Notes under the pieces: generated by a model
Told to the model about the DNA's origin: nothing
The model's database searches: none
The model's input: only the letters and a program-made list of their open reading frames with translations
Part shown: piece after piece, positions 7,951-15,898 of the stretch
Layout of the letters: every line of letters begins with the position of its first letter
How positions within the stretch are numbered: position 1 is the first letter of the stretch
Made by a program: the position numbers and the translations under genes
DNA from: JAHCHG01 sp041394845
GTDB taxonomy: Bacteria; Acidobacteriota; Blastocatellia; Pyrinomonadales; Pyrinomonadaceae
Assembly: GCA_041394845.1 (NCBI GenBank)
Contig: JAWKHL010000001.1
Span: forward strand, 1,612,001 to 1,676,000
Reading direction: 5' to 3'
DNA: 64,000 nucleotides

Positions 7951-8862
7951 TTAATGAAGCAAACCTTCAATCAAATTCAATGACCCGAGATAATCCCGGC
8001 GAGGTACGGTTTTCACCCTGAACTTTCGCCAGTCCGGCTCATTTTGCAAATCATCGAATGCATCTTGAAGTTTTTCCTTACTGTCAAAGACGGCAAAAAC
8101 GCTTGCCCCGCTCCCGGACATCAAAGCGCGTCTGGCCCCCAGTCTGAAAAGCCTTTCCCGAACGCGCCCGATCTCAGGTTCAATTTGAAACACTGCCTTT
8201 TCAAAATCGTTTACCAGATCGGATTGCCGTAAATTCAGCGCCCTGGCTTCGAAACGGCAAATTTGAAGAATACTTTTTGAGTCTTTATTTGTCAAGTGTG
8301 GGGCGCCCAAAAGACGGAAGGCCTGCGGGGTCGGAACATCGACCCCGGGAGTTACGATCAGAAGGTGATTTTCAACCACATCATCGAGCGGAAAAACCTC
8401 GGTCCCGCGCCCGGTCCCGAGGGCCGTTCCCCCGAAAAAAAAGAACGGAACGTCGGACCCGAGAATTCGCCCCAGAGGAATCAGATCGCTCAGTCGCAAC
8501 GGCAAATGCCAGAGCCGGGCCAACCCCGCCAGTGCGACGGCCCCGTCGGAAGACCCGCCCCCAAGACCGCCGGGCGAGGGGATCCGCTTTTCCAGATGGA
8601 TCCGCGCCCCCGGCCCGATATTGAATTTTTCCCGGAGCAGATTTGCGGCCCGGACGATCAGATTGCTTTCATCGGTCGGAACATTGGCGTCCGAACAGGT
8701 CAAACGGATGCCGTCGCCGCCGGAAAAGGTCAACCGGTCGCAAAGAGAAACCGTCTGAAAAACGGTGCAGATCTCGTGAAAACCGTCCCCTCTTTTGCCC
8801 AGCACCCGAAGATTCAAATTTATTTTGGCAAAGGCCGGTAGCGAAAAAGATTCTTCAGCCAT
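7951..8862 (-). CDS. ispE: 4-diphosphocytidyl-2-C-methyl-D-erythritol kinase
   Basis: 303 aa from the ATG at 8862, with GGGG about 7 nt upstream. GHMP kinase family: FAKINLNLRVLGKRGDGFHE is the N-terminal motif with the conserved Lys, PSPGGLGGGSSDGAVAL is the ATP-binding glycine loop, and LMSGSGASVFAVF is motif 3. It phosphorylates CDP-methylerythritol in the MEP isoprenoid pathway. It is first in the run ispE-tRNA-Gln-prs-rplY-pth-rpsF-rpsR-rplI. Confidence 0.96.
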   Translation of the reverse strand: MAEESFSLPAFAKINLNLRVLGKRGDGFHEICTVFQTVSLCDRLTFSGGDGIRLTCSDANVPTDESNLIVRAANLLREKFNIGPGARIHLEKRIPSPGGLGGGSSDGAVALAGLARLWHLPLRLSDLIPLGRILGSDVPFFFFGGTALGTGRGTEVFPLDDVVENHLLIVTPGVDVPTPQAFRLLGAPHLTNKDSKSILQICRFEARALNLRQSDLVNDFEKAVFQIEPEIGRVRERLFRLGARRALMSGSGASVFAVFDSKEKLQDAFDDLQNEPDWRKFRVKTVPRRDYLGSLNLIEGLLH

Positions 8863-8973
8863 CAGTTTTCCCCAAAAGGCTTTCCGGTTTCGCCCCAAGG
8901 CGCCCCACACGCCTTTTGCAATTGGCGAAAGCCATTTTCCTCCGAAATTTCTTGGTCTCGAATTAGCTTAACA

Positions 8974-9014
8974 AAAAAAGAATGAGTCCGCTCTCGGCGG
9001 ATCCATTCTTTTTT
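8974..9014. terminator. Bidirectional hairpin between the CAP gene and ispE
   Basis: AAAAAAGAATG (8974-8984) pairs with CATTCTTTTTT (9004-9014). An inner GTCCGC/GCGGAT stem adds to it, with a TCTCG loop. Flanking A and T runs make it terminator-like in both directions. Confidence 0.75.
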
Positions 9015-9093
9015 ATACCGGTAGTTTGCTTTCCGATAAAACTCCGGCGTTTTTTCTCCGTTTCGCCCCAAAGGGCGGTGCCAACCGAGAACT

Positions 9094-9735
9094 TTATTTT
9101 CTGAGAACAAAAACCTGAGTGAAATAATAGGTTTTTCCGTCCGGCGCAAGAGCCACGCCGACTCCGGATTCCTTCCATTTGTTGCTGAGCAGATTCTGGC
9201 GGTGCGAGGCGGATTTCATCCATCCCACCACGGCCGATTCCACCGGATCGTCATATCCCCTGTTATAAGCGATGTTTTCCCCGATCCGCCGCCAATCTTT
9301 CAAACCGGACATTTCGGCCCGGTCGTTGACCATCAAACCGTCAAGTCCCTGATGACTGAAAAAATTAAAACGCGCCATGTTGGTCGAATGAATCCGGGCG
9401 ATCCGGGCGACCTCGTCGCTCCAGACGACCGGGGTCAACCCGAATTCCATTCTTTTTTGATTCAAAAGATCAAAGGCACGCCGCTCAAGTTCTCTTACAT
9501 TTTGAACCTTGGCTTTGACGATCGGACCTGAATCGGTCTTCGGGGCCGACGGATCAACGTAAATTCGGGGTCGGGTTCTCAGTTTTTTGTTGATTCCTTC
9601 CCCGGTGAAATAATTCAATTTGAGTCGGGGTTCCGCGGGATCGGAAAATTGAGGAAAAACTGCGGCGGAAAAAATCAGGATGAAAATTGTGCTGAGGGTT
9701 AAATTGGCACAAAATGCTTTGGGATTGAATTTCAT
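9094..9735 (-). CDS. Secreted CAP/SCP-domain protein
   Basis: 213 aa from the ATG at 9735, 7 nt after GAGG. Residues 1-30 are a signal peptide (LTLSTIFILIFSAAVFPQ). The CAP domain covers about residues 85-210: LLNQKRMEFGLTPVVW, IHSTNMARFNFFSHQG with the conserved His, GENIAYNRG with the conserved Glu, and VVGWMKSASHRQNLL with a second His. CAP proteins are extracytoplasmic and of varied, often unknown function. The gene is preceded by a c-di-GMP-I riboswitch, so it is likely to respond to that messenger. A paralogue lies at 27341-27874 without such a leader. Confidence 0.92.
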   Translation of the reverse strand: MKFNPKAFCANLTLSTIFILIFSAAVFPQFSDPAEPRLKLNYFTGEGINKKLRTRPRIYVDPSAPKTDSGPIVKAKVQNVRELERRAFDLLNQKRMEFGLTPVVWSDEVARIARIHSTNMARFNFFSHQGLDGLMVNDRAEMSGLKDWRRIGENIAYNRGYDDPVESAVVGWMKSASHRQNLLSNKWKESGVGVALAPDGKTYYFTQVFVLRK

Positions 9736-9740
9736 TGATA

Positions 9741-9840
9741 ACCTCACTTCGGAAATCTGACCATCTCAAAAAAACACTTTTGAGATTCACGATTTTGCGT
9801 CCCCGCATCGCTACGGAGTTGCCTTTATCGGTCAAGGTTT
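9741..9840 (-). promoter_or_regulatory. Cyclic di-GMP class I (GEMM) riboswitch
   Basis: Read on the minus strand, the leader has GATAAAGGCAA, then a hairpin CTCCGTA-GCGA-TGCGGGG capped by a GNRA tetraloop, directly followed by GGACGCAAA. This is the hallmark core of GEMM-I. A second helix follows (AATCTCAAAA pairing with TTTTGAGAT), then GGTCAGATTTCCGA, which resembles the GGTAGCCGGGTTACCGA consensus. The 5' strand AACCTTGAC can pair with GTGAGGTT, which contains the SD of the CAP gene. I infer that ligand binding could hide the SD (an off switch). Nothing else coding lies in this gap. Confidence 0.85.
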
Positions 9841-10004
9841 TATCTTTTCAAATATTGCTCCGGAAAACCCTTTTTTAAAGTTATTCCGTCATTGTTTTAA
9901 ATAGAATTAATCCCCTTCTGTTTCCACAAAAAAATGAATTGAAATTGGTTAAAAACAAATTTTTAGGAATCGGAGTTTTCCCTTTATTTCGTCATTTCGA
10001 AAAA

Positions 10005-10045
10005 AAGTAAAGGGCGAAGAAAAAAATCTTCTTCGCCCTTTACTT
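10005..10045. terminator. Strong hairpin terminator after the TPR gene
   Basis: A perfect 16-bp stem (10005-10020 with 10030-10045, AAGTAAAGGGCGAAGA and its complement) with a 9-nt A-rich loop. It lies 28 nt downstream of the TPR gene stop and separates it from the riboswitch-controlled CAP gene. Confidence 0.85.
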
Positions 10046-10072
10046 ATCGGCCAATTTTATCTCTTCTTTAGT

Positions 10073-12160
10073 TTATTTTGTTCCCTTGCCCTGAAGTTTT
10101 CCCTTCAAACGATTCATCTCCTCTTTATCGGCCGTCAGTTTTAGGGCTCTTTGCCAGGTTGAACGGGCCAGTTCCGCTTTCCCCTGTTTGTGGTAGACAT
10201 CGCCCAGATGTTCGAGAATGGTGGGTGAACCTTCAGAAAGGCGGACGGCGCTCAACAGGTATTTCTCGGCTTCTTCAAGTTTTCCAAGCTTGAAGTAGGC
10301 CCAACCCAGACTGTCCAGATATGAGGGATTGGTGGGGTCGATCTCCACCGCCTTTTGGATCAAGGAGAGGGCCTCTTGAAGTTTCTCATTTCTTTCGATC
10401 AAAAAATAACCCAGATTGTTCAAAGCCACCGGATAACCGGGATTTTGTTTTAGGATTTCCCGCAAAGTCGTTTCCGCTTCGGCGAAGTTACCGGCCGTTT
10501 GCTGAGCGGTCGCCAGAGTCAGCCGGGCAACAACCTGCTTTCGATCATCCCTTTTGGCCAATTCGACCGCTTGATTGGCGGCCTCGATGGCCTCCTTTCC
10601 CCGCTTTGCCTGACTGTAAAGGCTGGAGATATAGAGATAATTGTAAAAATCGTCAAAGGCCGGAACAACGGCGGGCGAATTACTGTCCAATTCTTTTTTT
10701 CCGATCAGATTCCGCAGGAGTGCGACCCCCTCGTCCACCCGACCGAGATCCGTCAAAACAGATGCTTCCGTCCTTAAAAGCTCAAAATCCTGAGGATTTA
10801 CCGTCCTCACCCCCCGAATGGTTTGAAGGGCCTCGGTCCTCTGACCGTTTTCCCGGTAAAACGAGATCAACTGTTTGTCGGCGAACAAATCATCCTTTCC
10901 GAAAAGGATCTTGGCTTCATCAATCGCCTTTTTCACCTCGTTCGGCCGGTTGGCATTTTTGTATGTCTGAATGATCCTTTCATAGACCGTATAGGCGAAC
11001 TCCCGATCCTCGTCGGTCACCAATCGGTCGTTTTCAATGCCTCTTATCGCCAGCGCATTTTTGTAAATGCCAGCGGCCTCATCAATCCGTCCGGCGTCCC
11101 GGTACAGATCGCCGAGCGCCATCTGCAACTGGGCGGCCGAAACCTTGTCCTTTTCGGCCAATTTCAAGATCGAGGTCCGAAGGGTCTTGGCCGCTTCGTC
11201 GAGATTGCCCGATCTGGCCTGAACCTGTGCGAGCAGAACCGGCAAAGAGGTGTTAACCGGGTTGGCAAAGATCGCCTGCTGAAGGGATTCGACGGCCATC
11301 GCCGCCGTTTTTCCGTCCGCCTCTTCGATGGCCCGGCTCAAAAGTTCAACCGCCTCGTCGCTGTTTGGGTCGTCGGCCACGGCCCGGCTGAGAATCTCCA
11401 CAGCTTCTCTGGTTTCGCCCTCCTTCAAAAGCGCCGCCCCGAGTTTTACCAGTGCGCTTTCCGGGGCGAGATTATCCTCCTGAGTGATCCCGCGGAAAAA
11501 CCTGGAATCGAGGGGAGTGGCCGAAGAGAGCCATTTTTTAAGGGCCGCGATCCTTTTTTTCGGTTGATTGGTTTTGTCGTAAAATTCTCCCAAAAAGGCG
11601 AAAGCCTCCGCGTTTCGGGGATCGAGGCGGCCGACCTCCTCCCATTCCTGAATGGATTTTTGGGCAAATCCCTCATCCAGAATTCCCCGGTTCAAACGGC
11701 TTTTGATGGTATAAAGCCGGGCCAGGATCTGGTGACCGCCGAAATTATTCGGGTTCAATTTGACGGCGATGGTCGCCAGACGGATCGCCTCTTCGATATC
11801 GTTGGGCGGCATATTGAACGACAACTCCGCCAGCGCGGTGTAACCTTCGGAGAGGGTCGGATCGAGTTCAACCGCTTTTTGCAGGGAATCTTTGGCCAAA
11901 CGGGCGCTGGCGGCCCTTCCGGCCTGGGTCCGGGAATTGATCAATCCCCAGATATAACGTTGCCCTTCGAGCAGTTTGGCGTAAGCCTGTTCGCGTCTTT
12001 CCCGGGAGATTTCATTGGTTTGTTTGGGGTCGGTGTTTGGCGTAACCTTGGTTGGCGTCGGTTGGGTTTTGGGGGGGTTATTTATTCCCTCCTGTCCGAA
12101 AACCGATCCGGGGGCCAATAATACGACCAATGCTAAAAACCAATATCCTTTATTTTTCAT
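10073..12160 (-). CDS. Exported TPR-repeat protein
   Basis: 695 aa from the ATG at 12160, 7 nt after AGAGG; an earlier ATG at 12178 overlaps the previous gene's stop. A signal peptide is evident (GYWFLALVVLLAPGSVFGQ). The rest is mostly helical repeats with tetratricopeptide signatures, for example ALNNLGYFLIERNEKLQEAL, YLDSLGWAYFKLGKLEEAEK and ILEHLGDVYHKQGKAELA near the C-terminus, and earlier units around residues 85-330. TPR arrays act as protein-binding scaffolds, here in the periplasm or envelope. It is the last gene of a run with a small membrane protein and a BamD-like protein, so a role in envelope assembly is possible but unproven. Confidence 0.88.
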   Translation of the reverse strand: MKNKGYWFLALVVLLAPGSVFGQEGINNPPKTQPTPTKVTPNTDPKQTNEISRERREQAYAKLLEGQRYIWGLINSRTQAGRAASARLAKDSLQKAVELDPTLSEGYTALAELSFNMPPNDIEEAIRLATIAVKLNPNNFGGHQILARLYTIKSRLNRGILDEGFAQKSIQEWEEVGRLDPRNAEAFAFLGEFYDKTNQPKKRIAALKKWLSSATPLDSRFFRGITQEDNLAPESALVKLGAALLKEGETREAVEILSRAVADDPNSDEAVELLSRAIEEADGKTAAMAVESLQQAIFANPVNTSLPVLLAQVQARSGNLDEAAKTLRTSILKLAEKDKVSAAQLQMALGDLYRDAGRIDEAAGIYKNALAIRGIENDRLVTDEDREFAYTVYERIIQTYKNANRPNEVKKAIDEAKILFGKDDLFADKQLISFYRENGQRTEALQTIRGVRTVNPQDFELLRTEASVLTDLGRVDEGVALLRNLIGKKELDSNSPAVVPAFDDFYNYLYISSLYSQAKRGKEAIEAANQAVELAKRDDRKQVVARLTLATAQQTAGNFAEAETTLREILKQNPGYPVALNNLGYFLIERNEKLQEALSLIQKAVEIDPTNPSYLDSLGWAYFKLGKLEEAEKYLLSAVRLSEGSPTILEHLGDVYHKQGKAELARSTWQRALKLTADKEEMNRLKGKLQGKGTK

Positions 12161-12170
12161 TAAAAACCTC

Positions 12171-12647
12171 TTAAACATTTTCCAGTTTGGCCACTATCTT
12201 TTCCCAGATGGGTTTGCGCGGAAAATTCAAAAAAAACAAGATCAAAGCCGCTCCTCCAAAGGTCAGAATCTCGGCCCGAACGCCGCTCACAGCGGCGATC
12301 AAAAATCCCAGAACCGCCACGATTTCGGCCATCACCCCCAAAATTATGGCATTTGACTGAAGCGAACTCAAAAGTCCCCTGACGCCTTTTAATAATGCGA
12401 CGGTCTGCAAACGGTCCCATCTGAGCAAAAGCCGCCGGACGACGATCGATGCAATGGCGATAAAGATGACGCCGACTCTCAGGGGCATCAATGCATTTTC
12501 GGGGATCGATCCCTCCAGATTAAGGGGCGAAAAAAAACCGATCAGCACCAAAACAACCGCCAATCCGATCTGCGTCAGGTAGATCGTCATCGTGGCTTGG
12601 TAACGATTATCGAGGGCGGTCAGGTTTTCCGGGGAAATTTCGCTCAT
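12171..12647 (-). CDS. Small multi-pass membrane protein of unknown function
   Basis: 158 aa with about four hydrophobic segments: TIYLTQIGLAVVLVLIGFF (about 21-39), LRVGVIFIAIASIVV (about 56-70), AIILGVMAEIVAVLGFLIAA (about 99-118) and LTFGGAALILFFLNF (about 128-142). I do not recognise a family. It lies between the BamD-like and TPR genes on the same strand; its stop is 11 nt from the TPR start. Confidence 0.75.
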   Translation of the reverse strand: MSEISPENLTALDNRYQATMTIYLTQIGLAVVLVLIGFFSPLNLEGSIPENALMPLRVGVIFIAIASIVVRRLLLRWDRLQTVALLKGVRGLLSSLQSNAIILGVMAEIVAVLGFLIAAVSGVRAEILTFGGAALILFFLNFPRKPIWEKIVAKLENV

Positions 12648-12654
12648 GGATTTT

Positions 12655-12692
12655 TTTAGGCCGGAACAACTTTCCTTGTGCCCCGGCCTAAA
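12655..12692. other. 10-bp hairpin upstream of the small membrane protein gene
   Basis: TTTAGGCCGG (12655-12664) pairs with CCGGCCTAAA (12683-12692). It has no U-tract in the direction of the flanking minus-strand genes. It may be an mRNA stability or processing hairpin between the BamD-like gene and the next gene. Confidence 0.5.
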
Positions 12693-12721
12693 TTATAACA
12701 CTGTTCGATATTAAGTCGCGG

Positions 12722-14215
12722 TCATTTCTCGGGCTGTTTTTCCTGCCTTTGGGAAATGACGGTGGTCAATGATTTGGGGATCTGAGAGGCGTTGATGTCG
12801 CCCTGATTTTCGATGATCTGATCGATCAGTTCGAATTTCGACTTGTCAAAATCATCGGTCATCAGCACTCCGTCCTTGTCGATCGTCAGCGGGTAAATGC
12901 CGAACAGTTCGTTTCTGAAATTTTCGATAAAAGAAGGATCTTCGGGCGGCATCACACTCCTTCTGTCGGGATTCGGTTCGGGAATCGTGGCCCCGATCAG
13001 ATTCAGCTGTTCTTTGGATTTTTCCACCCATTCGCTGTTCGGGTAATCGCGAACCAGCAGTTGGAAATACCGGGCCGCCTGATCGGTTTCCTCTTCGACC
13101 AGATAGGTTACCGCCAATTTGTAAAGCGCCTCGTCCATATAACCGAAATTGGGATATTTTTCCAAGATCTCCAGATAACGCGACTGCGCCCCCTTCAAAC
13201 CGCCTTTCTTGTAATTGACCGATTGTTTGTAATAGTAGTTGGCGATGTACAGGTTATGAAGCCCGAGATTGTCCTGAACCTCCCTCAGGCGGTTTTCGGC
13301 CTCGGCCCGCAAGGCCGAATTCGGATATTGCTGAAGCAATGCCTTAAGACGCTGTTCGGCGATCTTGGCGGCCGTCGAATCGCGGTCGGGAAGACCGATC
13401 CGGCGCATCTGGGATTCGGCTATTTTGAGCAAAACCCGGTCGGCCAGCGGATGGGTCGGGAAAAACGTCAGCCAATCCTGATAGGCGGCCGTCGCCTGAA
13501 TAAGAGCGCTGGTCGAGCCCTCCAGATAAAACGAATCGGCCACCGCCAGTTTGGCCATCGGCAAATAAGGCGAGTCCGGATAGGTGGTGATGATGGTTTG
13601 AAACAGGAGTCGGCCGACATCGTAATTGTTCTTGCGCACCTCGCGGGTGGCGACGATGAAGAGTTCCCGGTCGCGGCCCGGAACGACGCTTCCGATCAAT
13701 TCGTCGTATTCGTCATTTCCGCCGCCCCCGAAAATGCCGAGGAACTTTTTCTTTTTCTTGATCTTGCGCGGGGCCCCGACATCGGAAACCGGATTGGCCC
13801 GATCCGAAGCGGTCTCCAGCAGAATCCGGTCGACCCTCGATTGAAATTCGGCCACTCTTTCTTCGACCGAATCGATGTCGGTCATCTCGTATTTTTCCGA
13901 ACGATCGACCTTGCCCCGGTAGTTATTGACCTCGGATTGAAGGCTCGACGCTTCCTTATCCAGAGATTTCAGCCTTCCGAGCGGCGTATCCAGCGCGTTT
14001 TTGTCATCCTTATCCTTATCCCCGTCCTTTTTCTCTTCCTTGGTGACCTTGATCGTGCTGTCCAGAGACCGCCGGATGGCCTCGAGTTTCTGCCTCATGA
14101 TCTCAAGCCTCTGGGCCGGAGAACCGGTTCCGCGATTCTGAGCCGAAATCGCCCCCGTCAAACCCAAAACCAGCATCAAACCAAAAACGATTGATCTCTT
14201 ATTTTGTAAAAACAT
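12722..14215 (-). CDS. BamD-like outer membrane assembly/TPR protein
   Basis: 497 aa, longer than the usual 250-aa BamD. A signal peptide (VFGLMLVLGLTGAISAQ) is followed by a coiled-coil-prone region (about 35-140). The BamD-like TPR core covers about residues 185-410: DVGRLLFQTIITTYPDSPYL, PMAKLAVADSFYLEG, YQDWLTFFPTHPLADRVLLK, AEQRLKALLQQYPNS, YIANYYYKQSVNYKKGG and LYKLAVTYLVEEETDQA. The last 80 or so residues are an extra tail. There is no lipobox Cys at the signal cleavage site, unlike classic BamD. By homology it would help BamA insert outer membrane proteins. Confidence 0.82.
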   Translation of the reverse strand: MFLQNKRSIVFGLMLVLGLTGAISAQNRGTGSPAQRLEIMRQKLEAIRRSLDSTIKVTKEEKKDGDKDKDDKNALDTPLGRLKSLDKEASSLQSEVNNYRGKVDRSEKYEMTDIDSVEERVAEFQSRVDRILLETASDRANPVSDVGAPRKIKKKKKFLGIFGGGGNDEYDELIGSVVPGRDRELFIVATREVRKNNYDVGRLLFQTIITTYPDSPYLPMAKLAVADSFYLEGSTSALIQATAAYQDWLTFFPTHPLADRVLLKIAESQMRRIGLPDRDSTAAKIAEQRLKALLQQYPNSALRAEAENRLREVQDNLGLHNLYIANYYYKQSVNYKKGGLKGAQSRYLEILEKYPNFGYMDEALYKLAVTYLVEEETDQAARYFQLLVRDYPNSEWVEKSKEQLNLIGATIPEPNPDRRSVMPPEDPSFIENFRNELFGIYPLTIDKDGVLMTDDFDKSKFELIDQIIENQGDINASQIPKSLTTVISQRQEKQPEK

Positions 14216-14232
14216 AAAATATACCTTTATTA

Positions 14233-14293
14233 TTTTGGATTTTAGATCTTGGATTTTGGGAAATCACCAAAATCCAAGATCTAAAATCCAAAA
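14233..14293. repeat. ATTTYGG repeat forming a perfect 27-bp hairpin
   Basis: TTTTGGATTTTAGATCTTGG and onward (14233-14259) is exactly complementary to 14267-14293, leaving a 7-nt loop. The arms consist of heptamer-like ATTTTGG units. It fills the gap between rpe and the BamD-like gene and could act as a terminator or processing site. Confidence 0.85.
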
Positions 14294-14296
14294 TGG

Positions 14297-14959
14297 CTAG
14301 ACCCAGACCGTTGCCGCATCGATCAATTGCCGGACCGCTTCGGTCGGGTTTCCGCCTCCGAAAACGGCCGAACCGGCGACGATGATCTCGGCCCCCGATT
14401 CAACCACCTGAGCGATGTTTTCGGCGTCGATCCCGCCGTCGATCTCGATCCTGGTCTCAAGCGACCGATCGTTGATCATCTGCCGCAAACGGCGCAGTTT
14501 GTCGATCGAGGTGTAGATAAATTTCTGCCCCCCGAAACCCGGATTGACCGACATCAGCAAGATGAAATCGGCAAACGGCAAAGCCTCCTCCAAGGCCACC
14601 AGCGGAGTCGCCGGGTTGATCGCAACTCCCGATTTTCCGCCCGCCTCACGAATCGCCGTCAGGGTTCTCTGCAAATGAACATCGGCTTCGACGTGAACCG
14701 AAACCATGTCGGCTCCGGCCTCGACGAACTTGACCGCATAGCGGCTCGGTTCCTCGATCATCAGATGACAATCGACCGTCAAACCGGTTTCCTTTCTGAT
14801 CGATTTGACCACCGGCAGGCCGATCGTGATGTTGGGAACGAAACGCCCGTCCATCACATCGACGTGTAAAACCGTGGCTCCGCCGGCTTCGACGGCCTTG
14901 ATCTCATCGGCCAAACGCGTAAAATCCGAGGATAAAATTGAAGGAGCTATTTCAAACAT
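14297..14959 (-). CDS. rpe: Ribulose-phosphate 3-epimerase
   Basis: 220 aa TIM-barrel. Canonical motifs: APSILSSDFTRLADEI, HVDVMDGRFVPNITIG with metal-binding His and catalytic Asp, VDCHLMIEEP with the second metal His, LLMSVNPGFGGQKF, EIDGGIDAENI with the second catalytic Asp, and VAGSAVFGG for phosphate binding. It interconverts ribulose 5-phosphate and xylulose 5-phosphate. It complements zwf and pgl at the other end of the window. Confidence 0.97.
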   Translation of the reverse strand: MFEIAPSILSSDFTRLADEIKAVEAGGATVLHVDVMDGRFVPNITIGLPVVKSIRKETGLTVDCHLMIEEPSRYAVKFVEAGADMVSVHVEADVHLQRTLTAIREAGGKSGVAINPATPLVALEEALPFADFILLMSVNPGFGGQKFIYTSIDKLRRLRQMINDRSLETRIEIDGGIDAENIAQVVESGAEIIVAGSAVFGGGNPTEAVRQLIDAATVWV

Positions 14960-15086
14960 TTATGGAAAATCCCCTTGTTGGTTTTTTTAAAAATCTGACA
15001 AACTTTTTCGAGCCCGCCCGAAACCCAACCTATTTTCCGTTATCGGTTGTTTAGTTGCACCGGAAAACCCAACAGTTGCTTGAACC

Positions 15087-15800
15087 TTAGGGTTGAGGCG
15101 TCCGGCGTGGTCGGGTATCGGGGCTGACCGGGGTTTTGACCGGTTTGGGGGCCGTTTCGGTCGGCTTTTTGTTATCTCCGGCTTTGTTTTCCGGGGGTTT
15201 TTCGCCGGCTTTCGGAACGTTCGTTTTATCGCCGCCGGTCGGGTTCTTATCGTCTTTTCCGGTCGTCTTTTCACCCGAATCACCGGTTTTCTTCTCGGCG
15301 GTTTCCGAATCTTCCTTTTCGTCGGGTTTATTGGCGATCACATCGCGCGTTTTCGAACTTTTCTTTTTGCCGGAATTATCTTTTTTGTCGGAGTTTTTCG
15401 GCTTGTCCGAGATCAGCTCTTCGATCTTGTCGATCTCCTCCTGTTCGTCATCCTGCTTGATGGTATCGATCTTTTTGCCCTCGGGGTTTTCCTTGCTGAC
15501 CACGACCAGGATCATTTGGCCGGTTTTGACCGTTTCGCCGGGCTTCGGCAGTTGTTCCAAAACCGTGTTCATCTTCTGCTCCGAAAAGCGATCGGCCCGC
15601 TTTTTGATCTTCAATCCCAACAGGGCCAGTTCCTTTTCGCTTTCGACGAAATCTTTTCCGACGATCTCGGGAACCTTGATCTCCTCGCCCTGCAATGACT
15701 TATAAACCACAGCGGCCATTCCGACAAAGAATGCGACGACCAAGATCAAAACCGTAAACAATTTTCCGAAGGCAGAAGCGCCTGATTTTAAGAAACTCAT
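15087..15800 (-). CDS. Membrane-anchored single-PASTA-domain protein
   Basis: 237 aa. A short cytoplasmic N-terminus is followed by a transmembrane helix (LFTVLILVVAFFVGMAAVVY, about 14-33). One PASTA domain spans about residues 38-104 (EIKVPEIVGKDFVESEKELA and onward, PKPGETVKTGQMILVVVSKE). The C-terminal 130 residues are a Lys/Asp/Glu then Pro/Lys-rich disordered tail. PASTA domains bind peptidoglycan fragments, usually on penicillin-binding proteins or Ser/Thr kinases; here there is no catalytic domain. It may sense or tether to the cell wall. Confidence 0.85.
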   Translation of the reverse strand: MSFLKSGASAFGKLFTVLILVVAFFVGMAAVVYKSLQGEEIKVPEIVGKDFVESEKELALLGLKIKKRADRFSEQKMNTVLEQLPKPGETVKTGQMILVVVSKENPEGKKIDTIKQDDEQEEIDKIEELISDKPKNSDKKDNSGKKKSSKTRDVIANKPDEKEDSETAEKKTGDSGEKTTGKDDKNPTGGDKTNVPKAGEKPPENKAGDNKKPTETAPKPVKTPVSPDTRPRRTPQP

Positions 15801-15836
15801 TTTTAATACTTAATTCTTACCGAAAAATCCTGAAAC

Positions 15837-15871
15837 GCCGCCCATTTGTCGGCAATAAAAAATTGGGCGGC
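15837..15871. other. Hairpin in the rsmB-PASTA intergenic gap
   Basis: GCCGCCCA (15837-15844) pairs with TGGGCGGC (15864-15871). There is no clear U-tract on either side, so terminator function is uncertain. Confidence 0.45.
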
Positions 15872-15898
15872 AAACTGCTGTAAACTTTAACTAAAAGT

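Noticed and set aside
10823..12121. Long plus-strand frame over the TPR gene
   Set aside because: Shadow of the TPR protein gene, with no domain signature or SD.
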